From Deltaproteobacteria bacterium (GTDB taxonomy: Bacteria; Desulfobacterota; Binatia; Binatales; Binataceae): a stretch of DNA of 64,000 nucleotides. Shown here piece after piece: positions 8,519 to 16,737 of this stretch. The notes under the pieces are model-generated. The model was not told the origin of the DNA. It made no database searches and saw nothing but the letters and a program-made list of their open reading frames with translations. The translations under genes were made by a program, and so were the position numbers. The DNA is taken from positions 1 through 64,000 of the forward strand of contig JAKBMB010000028.1 in the NCBI GenBank assembly GCA_021831785.1, read 5' to 3'. How positions within the stretch are numbered: the stretch's first letter is position 1; every line of letters starts with the position of its first letter.

Positions 8519-9019
8519 CTATGCCCGAGCCTGTTTGTTGCGGCGTCCAATTTTAAGCTGACGTCCGCTTTTGCCGCTCTTGGCGCGCAGGCCTAGCGCG
8601 GAAAGGGACCTGCTTCGTCGCGCCGACTCCGCCACGCTGCGGGTGGCGACGCGACGCAATCCGCGCACCATCCGGCGACTGAAGGTGTCGGCCTTGTGCT
8701 CCGGGTCCGTCCACAGCAAGTAGTGACCCAGCTCATGGTAAACGGTTTGAATCCACATCCGCTCCCGGTTATAGATCCGGCCGCGTTTCCAATGGAGCGG
8801 ATGCAACAGATAGATCTTGCCATTTTCGTAGGTTTTTCCCGCCGTTTTGCCCCAATCAATAGACGCGTGCCATTCGATTCTCGGCCGCCTTACATGATAA
8901 AAGCGGCAAAGCCGGGAAATGGCCCGGTTAAAGGCGCTAAGTTGGTGCTCACGAAAGAAAAGCACTAAATTGCGGTCGATTTCTCTGCGTAGAGCTACTT
9001 GCGGCAAAAGCATTCTCAT
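8519..9019 (-). CDS. HELGH metallopeptidase-like protein
   Basis: A 166-aa basic protein with a zinc-protease signature: TVYHELGHYLLWTDPEHKADTF, with His95, Glu96 and His99 as HExxH and Glu107 a candidate third ligand. The spacing and the EHKAD stretch recall the ImmA/IrrE family, in which such enzymes cleave a repressor; SprT-like is an alternative. The C-terminal 45 residues are very Arg/Lys-rich and could bind nucleic acid. ATG 9017-9019 is preceded on the minus strand by AGGAAGAGG. It is the first gene of a two-gene unit with 7947-8495. The protease assignment rests on the motif only. Confidence 0.7.
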   Translation of the reverse strand: MRMLLPQVALRREIDRNLVLFFREHQLSAFNRAISRLCRFYHVRRPRIEWHASIDWGKTAGKTYENGKIYLLHPLHWKRGRIYNRERMWIQTVYHELGHYLLWTDPEHKADTFSRRMVRGLRRVATRSVAESARRSRSLSALGLRAKSGKSGRQLKIGRRNKQARA

Positions 9020-9420
9020 GGCTGCCTCTTCCTCGCCCGGCTATTAGCATAAGGAGCCGGCCCGAGACGAGTCAACGTACTTGCTTGGCAGCGCGGTCGC
9101 TCTTTTGCGGAAATTTTATTTGGCGTGCGTCCGCCGCGTGCCCGAAAATAATTTCTCACTGAACGGAGTTGCCTTAGTACGGAGTTGCTTTAGTAAAGAC
9201 GCCTGCCCCGGCTAGCCGCCGCTCAAGACATAACGAAAGCGAAAATTAGCCGCCGGTCGGCTAATAAATCCGCGCTTGCTTGGGACGTTGCGCTGTGCGC
9301 CAGCGATGGCGCCTGGCGTAGCGGATCGGCTATGGTCTATTGAAACCTTGCTGGAGGCGGCCATCGAGGAGATTTCTTCTGCTTGCTGATTCGAAAGACT
9401 TTGTCCTATAAAATACAGGC
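9020..9420. other. Divergent intergenic region with 16-bp tandem repeat
   Basis: A 401-bp gap between the divergent genes at 9019 (minus) and 9421 (plus). It contains two adjacent copies of ACGGAGTTGCYTTAGT (9163-9178 and 9179-9194, one mismatch). No convincing gene is seen in it. The repeat is a candidate binding site for a regulator of either side. Confidence 0.5.
9383..9412 (+). promoter_or_regulatory. Promoter of the 9421 gene, possibly leaderless
   Basis: TTGCTG (9383-9388), 18 bp, TATAAA (9407-9412) in the run TATAAAAT. Transcription would begin about 9419-9421, right at the ATG at 9421, and no Shine-Dalgarno sequence is visible. This suggests a leaderless mRNA. Confidence 0.5.
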
Positions 9421-9765
9421 ATGGGTGATGAAGAAAAGGAAGTCCAGGGAGTACCGCAGGAGACCCAAAGCGATTTCCTGTTTGCGCAACCTTCTTTTTG
9501 GTCCGGTTTAGGGCGTTGGCTTGATTTGTCAGGGCGGTTTGATGGCTACAACATTTCGCCAACTGGCGAAACCGCCGACGCGCTCGCTCTATATGCTGAC
9601 TGGCGGGCTGTGGGGCAAGAGCTGCGACGTGCCTGCAACCGTTGTGGAGAAGAAATAGCTGCTAGGCAGGGCCAGCTCTTTGCCGAGGGCTCATGGCAAA
9701 GCCACGATGAGCACGATCAACGACGAACCGCCAAAGCTCGAATCATCGGAGCCATCCGACGCTAG
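9421..9765 (+). CDS. Small hypothetical protein overlapping a DUF2335-like gene
   Basis: A 114-aa protein of unknown function. The conserved-looking part is WSGLGRWLDLSGRFDGYNISPTGETADALALYADWRAVGQEL (residues about 27-70), which I associate loosely with small uncharacterised phage or plasmid-type proteins. It has no membrane segment. Two cysteines in RACNRCGEE could bind a metal. The 3' end overlaps the next gene (start 9707) by 59 bp in another frame, implying translational coupling. Confidence 0.55.
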   Translation: MGDEEKEVQGVPQETQSDFLFAQPSFWSGLGRWLDLSGRFDGYNISPTGETADALALYADWRAVGQELRRACNRCGEEIAARQGQLFAEGSWQSHDEHDQRRTAKARIIGAIRR

Positions 9766-10216
9766 CGGACCGGAAATAACGAAAATAACCGCCGAGGTTA
9801 CCCGTCAGGTAATCACGCGGGTTTCAAAGTTTTTTTCTGGCCCTCTCCCTCCGCCTGAGGTTCTTATTGGGTACAACGAAGCGTTCCAAGGTGCAGCAGA
9901 ACGCATCGTCGCGATGGCCGAAAGCCAACTAAAGCACCGGCAAGGGCTAGAGAGCAAGGTCGTTGAATCGAATTGTCGAAATGAACGGACTGGCCAGATT
10001 ATCGGAGCCGTCTTAAGTGGGATCGCAATCCTCGGAGGAATCTATCTCGCTGCCCATGATAAACCTCTTTCTGGTTTTGGCGTCATCCTGGTTGATCTGA
10101 CAGCATTCGCCGGAATCTTCGTGTATACGCGCCGCGAGCAATCAAAAGAACGCGCTGACAAGCTCAAGCCTTTCAAGGCCGCTACTGGCCAAACGCCGCC
10201 CACTCCATCAAATTAG
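9707..10216 (+). CDS. DUF2335-like membrane protein
   Basis: A 169-aa predicted inner-membrane protein. The segment SGPLPPPEVLIGYNEAFQGAAERIVAMAESQLKHRQGLE followed by two hydrophobic stretches (IIGAVLSGIAILGGIYLAA and GVILVDLTAFAGIFVYT) matches the DUF2335 layout: a soluble N-terminus, an amphipathic helix, then a two-helix hairpin and a charged tail. The function of that family is unknown; members are common in accessory regions. ATG 9707 is chosen because the conserved part follows it; the frame is open from 9680. Confidence 0.75.
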   Translation: MSTINDEPPKLESSEPSDASGPEITKITAEVTRQVITRVSKFFSGPLPPPEVLIGYNEAFQGAAERIVAMAESQLKHRQGLESKVVESNCRNERTGQIIGAVLSGIAILGGIYLAAHDKPLSGFGVILVDLTAFAGIFVYTRREQSKERADKLKPFKAATGQTPPTPSN

Positions 10217-10297
10217 GCTAGGCGCCTTTCCGTGGCGCATTGGCCGTGCCGCTCACACGGTCAATAGGCCGCGCGGGCTTAGGCTGGGTCCACCGCG

Positions 10298-10798
10298 CTA
10301 GTTAGCCAGTGAGTGAGCGCGTCGGCGATGCGCCCGTTCGCGGTTGACTGTCATATGCTGGGCGCGATTAGATTCCTTAAGGCGCAGCCGAAACGAATCC
10401 GCGCTTCGGGTGCCGGCGCGGATTTCACGCTCTAGGCTCCGCAAATGTCGGCGCAGGGCTTGGGGCTCGATGCCCAAGGCATCGCACACCGTCACAAAGG
10501 AAAACGGCCAGCGTTCGTCGGAGCTGAATATCCATTCTTCAGCTTCGCGAAAGAGCCGTCCCCGGGGCACCTCGCCGGTGGCCTGGCAACCCTGAAAAAT
10601 GTTGATCGCGTCGGCCAGAATCGCCAGCATCAGACGCTGCTCGCCGCTTAGGCTGCGCCCGCCTCGAAGCGCATAAAACTGACTCGGAAGCAAAATGTCG
10701 GCTTCCACTCCCAGCGGTTCAGCATGCACCGGCGCCCGGCGCTCTGCGGGCTTCGATTCAGCCTTGTGCCTGGTTGATCCCTGATCCGTACTCTCCAT
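10298..10798 (-). CDS. Conserved hypothetical protein, paralogue of the 7325-7825 gene
   Basis: A 166-aa protein, the same length as its paralogue. The shared core (LLPSQFYALR, SGEQRLMLAILADAINIF, RLFREAEEWIFSSDERWPFSFVTVCDALGIEPQALRRHLRSLER, residues about 36-127) aligns residue for residue with 7325-7825. It also ends in an Arg-rich tail. The two copies lie at opposite ends of the same small island and point toward each other, 2.5 kb apart. Function unknown. Confidence 0.75.
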   Translation of the reverse strand: MESTDQGSTRHKAESKPAERRAPVHAEPLGVEADILLPSQFYALRGGRSLSGEQRLMLAILADAINIFQGCQATGEVPRGRLFREAEEWIFSSDERWPFSFVTVCDALGIEPQALRRHLRSLEREIRAGTRSADSFRLRLKESNRAQHMTVNRERAHRRRAHSLAN

Positions 10799-11705
10799 AT
10801 TCGCGTTGCCGCCTTCGAAGCGTCTTCGACCTGGAAAAGATGTCGCACTGGCCCAGGCGCTTCATTAGTGCGACTAAACTAATATTTTGCAATGGGTTAT
10901 GCAATATCGCCAAGCTCGCCGGCCGCGGCAAACCAGTTTCCGGCCACCTCGGGCTAGAGCGCAACGAGCTCAGGCTGCGGGTACGCCGCGCTAGCCTCAT
11001 CTGCAGCCCGGTCCGGTTTCGCAGCTCAACGTGTCGATCTACTGAACAAGCAAAAACTTTGCCGGGGCGGGTCTCACTACTCTGAGCCACCAGAATACCG
11101 CACGCGGAGCTGCCGTCGCGCGAACAACCAGATTTGTAACGCGTGGCCAGCGAACGGGAAAGCACGTTGCGCCTTGAACCGCTTGACGCAAGGTTCTTCA
11201 TTTGGGGGTCGCCGCGATGACGTTTGTTGACCTCGTTCGGCGCCGACGCATACCATGAATTTAAATTCGATGAAGGTCGGGCCGACGTTTAGGGCGAAAC
11301 TTGGCGAAGGACGCGCCTAGCAAGGGCGCTTACCACAACCCGATGCGCCGTATCGCGTCGTACTTGCGCCGCACTGGGCTCGGGGCCCAGGCGTGCGCCA
11401 AGCCGGTGCGTCGGAGCCTCGCCGCAAGGACCGCGGCGCGTAAATCTGCGGCCCCTTCATGCGGCCATGCGCACTTGGCCAAGGGCTGACTCAGAGCTTT
11501 AGTGCGCCGGAAAAATGTTATGCGTCAAGCTTCGCGCGCGCACCCGCTCGGTCCGCCGCTTCGCGTTCGGCGTCCTGCGGCGTCGCATTCGGCCGGAAGG
11601 CAAGCGCTCCTTTTGGGGCGGGCGCGCCGCGGGTTTGGCGCGCCAAACCTGGCCAGCCGCCACGCCGTTGGCGCCGGCTTCTGACCATCCCTAGGAGACC
11701 ATGCC
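10799..11705. other. Long intergenic region before pntAA
   Basis: About 900 bp without a gene I can support. An imperfect inverted repeat (ATATTTTGCA, eight bases, TGCAATAT) at about 10892-10917 lies upstream of the minus-strand gene ending at 10798. A weak promoter-like pair TTGACC (11227-11232) and TACCAT (11251-11256) reads toward pntAA. The open frame at 11301-11489 has skewed composition and no similarity I recognise. Confidence 0.45.
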
Positions 11706-12890
11706 ATGATCATCGGTGTCCCCAAAGAAAGTTTTCCCGGCGAGCGCCGCGTGGCTCTGGTGCCCACGGTTCTTCCGGCTTTACTCAAAGCCGGCTGTGA
11801 GGTGATGGTGGAAGCGGAGGCCGGAGCGGCGGCGGGATGGGCCGACGCCGCGTACGCCGAAAAGGGCGCCAAGATATTGTCAAGCCGGGACGAGCTCTTC
11901 AAGCGCGCTGATGCAGTGTTGCAAGTCCTCTGTCACGGCGCGAACGACAGGACCGGACACGATGACCTCAAGCTTTTGCGGCGCGACCAGGTTCTGGCCG
12001 GTTTTTTGCGGCCGTTAGGCTCTCCCCAGACGGTGCAGGAGATCGCTGCCACGGGTGCCATCGCTTTCGCGATCGAGCTAATGCCGCGTATCACTCGGGC
12101 CCAGCCGATGGACGCGCTGTCCTCGATGGCGACGGTGTGCGGCTACAAGGCGGTTTTGCTGGCCGCCGACACCCTGCCGCGCATGTTCCCGATGATGGTC
12201 ACGGCGGCCGGCACGATCTCGCCCGCGCGCGTGCTCATCGTCGGCGCAGGAGTGGCTGGACTGCAGGCCATCGCTACCGCGCGTCGGCTCGGCGCGGTGG
12301 TCTCCGCGTATGACGTGCGGCCGGCGGCCAAGGAGCAGGTGCAAAGCGTCGGTGGCCGCTTTGTCGAGCTGGAACTCGAAGCCCAGGACGCGCAGGACGC
12401 GCGAGGATACGCGCGCGCCCAGGACGAGAGTTTTTACCGCCGCCAGCGCGAATTGCTGGCGCGCGTGGTGGCCGAAAGCGACGTGGTTATCGCCGCCGCG
12501 GTGGTGCCGGGCAAGCGAGCGCCGGTGCTGATCACGCGCGACATGGTGGCCCGCATGGCGCCGGGTTCGGTGATCGTCGACCTAGCGGCCGAGCGCGGAG
12601 GCAACTGCGCGGCGACGCGCCCCAATCAGGTGCTCGTCGAGCACGGCGTAACCATCATCGGCTACTTCAATCTGGCGAGCAGCACGCCCAACCATGCAAG
12701 TTTGATGTACGCGCGCAACCTCACCGCGTTTTTTCTCCACCTGCTCAAGGATGGCAAAATCGCGCTGGACATGGAGGACGAGATTACTCGTGAAACTCTC
12801 GTCACGCGCGGGGGCGAAGTGGTCCATCCACGGGTGCGCGAGATGCTTTCATCGCCGCCTCCCCAAACCGGCGTCGAGCACGGCGCCTGA
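11706..12890 (+). CDS. pntAA: NAD(P) transhydrogenase subunit alpha 1 (NAD-binding domain I)
   Basis: Soluble NAD(H)-binding part of the proton-translocating transhydrogenase, which uses the proton gradient to drive hydride transfer from NADH to NADP+. The 394-aa protein has the alanine-dehydrogenase-like N-terminus (IIGVPKESFPGERRVALVP), the RITRAQPMDALSSMA loop (128-142) and a Rossmann motif GAGVAG (180-185). ATG 11706 follows AGGAGA. The alpha subunit is split, as in Rhodospirillum rubrum, with the membrane part in the next gene. Confidence 0.95.
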   Translation: MIIGVPKESFPGERRVALVPTVLPALLKAGCEVMVEAEAGAAAGWADAAYAEKGAKILSSRDELFKRADAVLQVLCHGANDRTGHDDLKLLRRDQVLAGFLRPLGSPQTVQEIAATGAIAFAIELMPRITRAQPMDALSSMATVCGYKAVLLAADTLPRMFPMMVTAAGTISPARVLIVGAGVAGLQAIATARRLGAVVSAYDVRPAAKEQVQSVGGRFVELELEAQDAQDARGYARAQDESFYRRQRELLARVVAESDVVIAAAVVPGKRAPVLITRDMVARMAPGSVIVDLAAERGGNCAATRPNQVLVEHGVTIIGYFNLASSTPNHASLMYARNLTAFFLHLLKDGKIALDMEDEITRETLVTRGGEVVHPRVREMLSSPPPQTGVEHGA

Positions 12891-12906
12891 ACTCGGAGTG
12901 AACATC

Positions 12907-13203
12907 GTGACTTCCGACATGATCGCGAGCTTGTATGTCTTCGTCCTGGCCGGCTTTATCGGCTTCGAGGTAATTCGGCGCGTCTCGCCGCTTTTGCACA
13001 CGCCGCTGATGTCGCTAACCAACGCGCTCGACGCCATCGCTGTCGTCGGCGCGATCGTTATCGCCGGCCAGCAGCGCGGCGCGCTGGGCACCGTGCTGGG
13101 CACGCTGGCCATCGTCGCCTCGATGAGCAACGCGGTGGGCGGCTTTCTCATCACCGACCGGATGCTGCGGATGTTCAAAAAACGCGAGCCGAAAAAGCCA
13201 TGA
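12907..13203 (+). CDS. pntAB: NAD(P) transhydrogenase subunit alpha 2 (membrane)
   Basis: Small membrane subunit that supplies part of the proton channel (domain II). The 98 aa have three hydrophobic helices: MIASLYVFVLAGFIGFEVI, DAIAVVGAIVIAG and GTLAIVASMSNAVGGFLIT. GTG 12907 (after CGGAG) is used; ATG 12919 is the alternative. Its stop overlaps the pntB start in ATGA, indicating translational coupling. Confidence 0.93.
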   Translation: MTSDMIASLYVFVLAGFIGFEVIRRVSPLLHTPLMSLTNALDAIAVVGAIVIAGQQRGALGTVLGTLAIVASMSNAVGGFLITDRMLRMFKKREPKKP

Positions 13204-14579
13204 CCGAACAGCTAATCCAACTCGTCTACATCGTGGCCGCCGCGCTCTTCATCCTGTCGCTGCGCTGGCTGAGCGCGCCCAGCACGGCGCGGCGCGGGGT
13301 GCTGGCGGGCGAGGCCGGGATGTTGCTCGCCATCGCGGCGACCCTCTTCAACCACCAGATCGTCGCCTATCACTGGATTTTCATCGCTTTCGCCGTCGGC
13401 GCCGCGATCGGCGTGCCTCTCGGCCTGGTGCAGATGACGGCCGTGCCGCAACGGACAGCGCTTAGCCACGCCTTCGGCGCGTTTGCGGTCACGCTGGTCG
13501 GCACCGCGGAATTCTATTTGGACACGCCCGACATCTCCCGCTTCATGATGCTCGCGTTGACGATGGAGGTAATCCTCGGCGGGCTGACCTTTACCGGCAG
13601 CCTGATGGCGGCGGGCAAGTTGCAGGAAGTGCTGCCCCAGCGCCCCATCACGTACAAGGGACAGAACGTGGTGAACCTATCTCTGCTGGGCGTGGCGGTC
13701 GCCGTCGGCGCCTACCTCATCTTTCATCCCGGGTCGAGCTATCTGTTCCCGATAATCATTTTGATTCCATTGGTCTTCGGCGTCCTGATGGTCATCCCCA
13801 TCGGCGGCGCCGACATGCCCACCGTGATCTCGCTGCTCAACTCTTACGCCGGACTTTCCGCCGCCATGATGGGTTTTGTGCTCGACAATAAGCTGCTCAT
13901 CGTCGCCGGCGCCTTGGACGGTTCCTCGGGCTTTATCCTCTCGGTGATCATGTGCCGCGCGATGAACCGCTCGTTCACCAACGTGCTATTCGGCGCCTTC
14001 GGCCAGGTGCAGCCGCCGCAGGCCCGCACCGAGGAGCGGATCACGCGCAGCGCAAGCGCCGAGGACGCGGCGTCAATCCTCGATTCCGCGGGTTCGGTTA
14101 TTATCGTGCCGGGCTACGGCATGGCTGTGGCGCAGGCGCAGCATCGCGTGCGCGAACTCTACGACGTCCTCACCAAGCGCGGCGTCAACGTCCGCTTCGC
14201 CATCCATCCGGTGGCGGGCCGGATGCCTGGGCACATGAACGTGCTTCTGGCCGAGGCGGACATTCCCTACGACAAGCTGCTCGACATGGAAGAGGCCAAT
14301 CCCGAGTTTCCCCAGACCGACGTGGCGCTGGTGATCGGCGCCAACGACGTCACCAATCCCGCCGCGCGCACCGATCGCGGTAGTCCCATCTATGGCATGC
14401 CCATCCTCGAAGTCGATAAGGCGCGCACGGTGATGGTGATCAAACGCAGCCTGAGTCCGGGTTTCGCCGGAGTCGATAACGACCTTTACTACCTCGACAA
14501 AACCCTGATGCTGTTCGGAGACGCGAAGGCCTTCGTCGGCTCGATCATGCGCGAGCTTTCTCACGGTCACGGCGCGTAA
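13200..14579 (+). CDS. pntB: NAD(P) transhydrogenase subunit beta
   Basis: Beta subunit with an N-terminal membrane domain (about eight or nine helices, residues 1-270) and a C-terminal NADP(H)-binding domain III. The latter shows IIVPGYGMAVAQAQHRVREL around residue 300, AIHPVAGRMPGHMNVLLAEA, and GANDVTNPAARTDRGSPIYGMP near 380, all typical of PntB. The 459-aa length fits the family (E. coli 462). ATG 13200 overlaps the pntAB stop. It supplies NADPH for biosynthesis. Confidence 0.96.
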   Translation: MTEQLIQLVYIVAAALFILSLRWLSAPSTARRGVLAGEAGMLLAIAATLFNHQIVAYHWIFIAFAVGAAIGVPLGLVQMTAVPQRTALSHAFGAFAVTLVGTAEFYLDTPDISRFMMLALTMEVILGGLTFTGSLMAAGKLQEVLPQRPITYKGQNVVNLSLLGVAVAVGAYLIFHPGSSYLFPIIILIPLVFGVLMVIPIGGADMPTVISLLNSYAGLSAAMMGFVLDNKLLIVAGALDGSSGFILSVIMCRAMNRSFTNVLFGAFGQVQPPQARTEERITRSASAEDAASILDSAGSVIIVPGYGMAVAQAQHRVRELYDVLTKRGVNVRFAIHPVAGRMPGHMNVLLAEADIPYDKLLDMEEANPEFPQTDVALVIGANDVTNPAARTDRGSPIYGMPILEVDKARTVMVIKRSLSPGFAGVDNDLYYLDKTLMLFGDAKAFVGSIMRELSHGHGA

Positions 14580-14625
14580 TCCCCGCGGCGCAGCGCGCGC
14601 CCCGAGGTCCGCGACGCGACGGCTT

Positions 14626-15831
14626 CTAGGCAACCTCGCGCAAGGCGTCTTCGGGCAGGAAAGGGACCGCGGCCAGCGCCAGCGCGGCTGTACCGACGCT
14701 GAGCCACAGCGCGGCGTTAATTCCCCATCGGGCGGCTACCGGCCCCAAACCGGCTATCGCCACCGCGCCCAGCGCGTTGGAAAAGCCCAAGGCAAGTCCC
14801 GAGCCAAGCGAGTGATTGTCCGGCAGGATATCCTGGGCGATCAGGATGCGGATGGGCATCGTGGAGAATGCGACCAAGCCTAGAGCACCTAAAAAAACCC
14901 AGCGCAAAAGCCCGGTCTCAAGCATAAACACGACGAGCAGCAGCGCCGAGAACACGCTCGCCGCAGCCAACAGATTGCGCCGTCCGAAGCGGTCGGCCAG
15001 ATAGCCGCCACCCACGTTGCCCAGGTTGCCCGCCGCCAGCAGGACCGTCACGGTCGTAGCAGCGCCAACCAATGAGCTGCCCTGAAGCTTATAGAGCAGC
15101 GGCAAAAACGTCGTAAGACTATAAAGCAGCGTGGCATGAAGCGAGCAATAAATCACCAAAGCTAGCAGCGCCGGAGAATTCCACTTGGGCTGCCCTTGAC
15201 GCGACATACGAGACGCGCTCCGGCCCTTCAGCCGCGGCAGCTCCTGGGCGATAAGCGGCAGCGTCGCGATCGTGGGCAAAGCCAGTACCCACAACGCGCG
15301 CAGTCCGAAACGCGAAGCGACAATGCTGGCGACCAACGGCCAAAATGCGCGGCCGAGCTCTCCGCCAACCAGAAAAACCGACATCGAAAGCGCAAACCGC
15401 CGCTCTGTAACCTGGCGCACGCAGGCCATCGCCTGCGGGTGAAACAACGAGTTGGCCGTGCCGACTATGAGCAAGATAACGAGCAGGCTGTAGTAGCCGG
15501 GCGCCAAGCCCACCAAAGCGCCGGCAAACGCGCTCCCGGCTACGCCTATGATGACGAACATCCGCCCACCGAAGCGATCAGCAAGCCATCCGCAGGCCGG
15601 CTGCAAAGCCTGGCAGACCAAAAGCGCCGCCATCACCGTGCCGACGAGCTTAAGCTCGATATTCAGCGCAACGAGGATCGCCGGCAGCACGCCGGGGAGA
15701 AAGTTTGCCGCCCCGTCATTAAGGAAATGGGCCCACGCAAGACTGAGAAGGCGCCAGTTTACGCGACCCGGGTGCGGGCGCTCCAGGCATGCAGCCGCTG
15801 GCTGGGTGGTTTGTGGCGAAGCGTGAAACAA
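14626..15831 (-). CDS. MFS transporter, fosmidomycin-resistance (FSR)-like, copy 1
   Basis: A 401-aa major facilitator with about 12 membrane segments. WAHFLNDGAANFLPGVLPAIL at the start and LQPACGWLADRFGGR between helices 2 and 3 resemble the Fsr-type MFS group; the second half repeats GGYLADRFGRRNLL. Substrate unknown: drug export or a small anion are both possible. It is convergent with pntB and is a close paralogue of 16738-17943. The frame opens with TTG 15831 and no better start is seen. Confidence 0.85.
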   Translation of the reverse strand: MFHASPQTTQPAAACLERPHPGRVNWRLLSLAWAHFLNDGAANFLPGVLPAILVALNIELKLVGTVMAALLVCQALQPACGWLADRFGGRMFVIIGVAGSAFAGALVGLAPGYYSLLVILLIVGTANSLFHPQAMACVRQVTERRFALSMSVFLVGGELGRAFWPLVASIVASRFGLRALWVLALPTIATLPLIAQELPRLKGRSASRMSRQGQPKWNSPALLALVIYCSLHATLLYSLTTFLPLLYKLQGSSLVGAATTVTVLLAAGNLGNVGGGYLADRFGRRNLLAAASVFSALLLVVFMLETGLLRWVFLGALGLVAFSTMPIRILIAQDILPDNHSLGSGLALGFSNALGAVAIAGLGPVAARWGINAALWLSVGTAALALAAVPFLPEDALREVA

Positions 15832-16197
15832 GTCGTCGGCGCGCCCCTTTTTAGTTCACCTTTATCACGTGCTTAACGGCCCGCTAATCTCCGCTCCGGC
15901 GCTTTTCGGCTGGAGACTACGGCGCGCTCTGCGCTGCGCCCGCGAGAGCTGGGAGTGCCCGCTCGCCGCTTCGCGCAGTTCGTCTCGGCTCTAGCAACGA
16001 CGCGCAACGGGCCCGAACAGCAGGTGCGGAATTCCGCGCCGTCCGTCTCCCGCCCGGACCCTCGTATGGAGTTGCGAAGCGTAAGGGCAATGATAGCGAG
16101 TCATGGTGTCGCCTGGCTATCATTCCGAGCTCAGGCTGCACCAGGAGAAACATCGGCTCAGCCCTGATTCGAGGGCCAGCACCTCAATTTCAAGGCA
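15832..16197. other. Intergenic region with no recognised feature
   Basis: About 366 bp upstream of MFS copy 1. It contains high-GC sequence and open frames without coding character. I see no tRNA, terminator or clear promoter. Confidence 0.4.
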
Positions 16198-16437
16198 CTA
16201 CGGTGCTCGGTCAGCGGCCACATATCGGCGGGATCGCCGCCAACGCTGTAACGCGACAAGAGACCAGACGGCTTCAATCAATCCGAAGGGCCACGCGCCT
16301 TGGAGAAATCCATACGCGCAACCAAGCGCACAGGATACGGCAAACCCCAGAAGAAACCACGGGCTACGGCGTTCTAACGCGTAGCACACAAGCATGGCCG
16401 TTACTGCAAACAGGCCAAACAGCGTCAGGTGATCCAA
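16198..16437 (-). CDS. Small conserved inner-membrane protein
   Basis: A 79-aa protein with two or three hydrophobic helices: LTLFGLFAVTAMLVCYALE, WFLLGFAVSCALGCAYGFLQ, and PFGLIEAVWSLVAL, followed by a basic tail RWRRSRRY. I recognise this pattern (YALE-RSPWF, AYGFLQGAWPFGLIEAVWSLVAL) as a widespread uncharacterised family. The start is TTG 16437. It lies between the two MFS paralogues on the same strand; no function can be given. Confidence 0.75.
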   Translation of the reverse strand: MDHLTLFGLFAVTAMLVCYALERRSPWFLLGFAVSCALGCAYGFLQGAWPFGLIEAVWSLVALQRWRRSRRYVAADRAP

Positions 16438-16737
16438 GAACGCGGCTACCTGGCGAGGCTTTATTCCGTCTTGCTTTTACGGGAGCCGGTTGGACACGGT
16501 TAGCGCGGCGCCCGACGGCCGCTTTGCGCGCCTTGGCTCGGGGGGCAGCCCGGGTTTTTCTGCGCATCGCCAGCTCGAACTCTATCCGGCAGAACTGGGC
16601 TTGCGATGTCTGTGAACCGTCTCAATTATCCCAACGCGGCGGCCATAACTCGGACGCTGCCGAAATGTCCTCGACCGGGGACGTGGCTTCTTTGCCTCTA
16701 CTGCTCATTGCGCTTGACCTGATTAATTGCGGTCGGG
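16438..16737. other. Intergenic region with no recognised feature
   Basis: 300 bp between MFS copy 2 and the small membrane gene. I see no coding sequence, repeat or terminator here. Confidence 0.4.

Noticed and set aside
11301-11489. Small open frame before pntAA
   Set aside because: Arg/Ala-rich composition, no ribosome site, no recognisable family.
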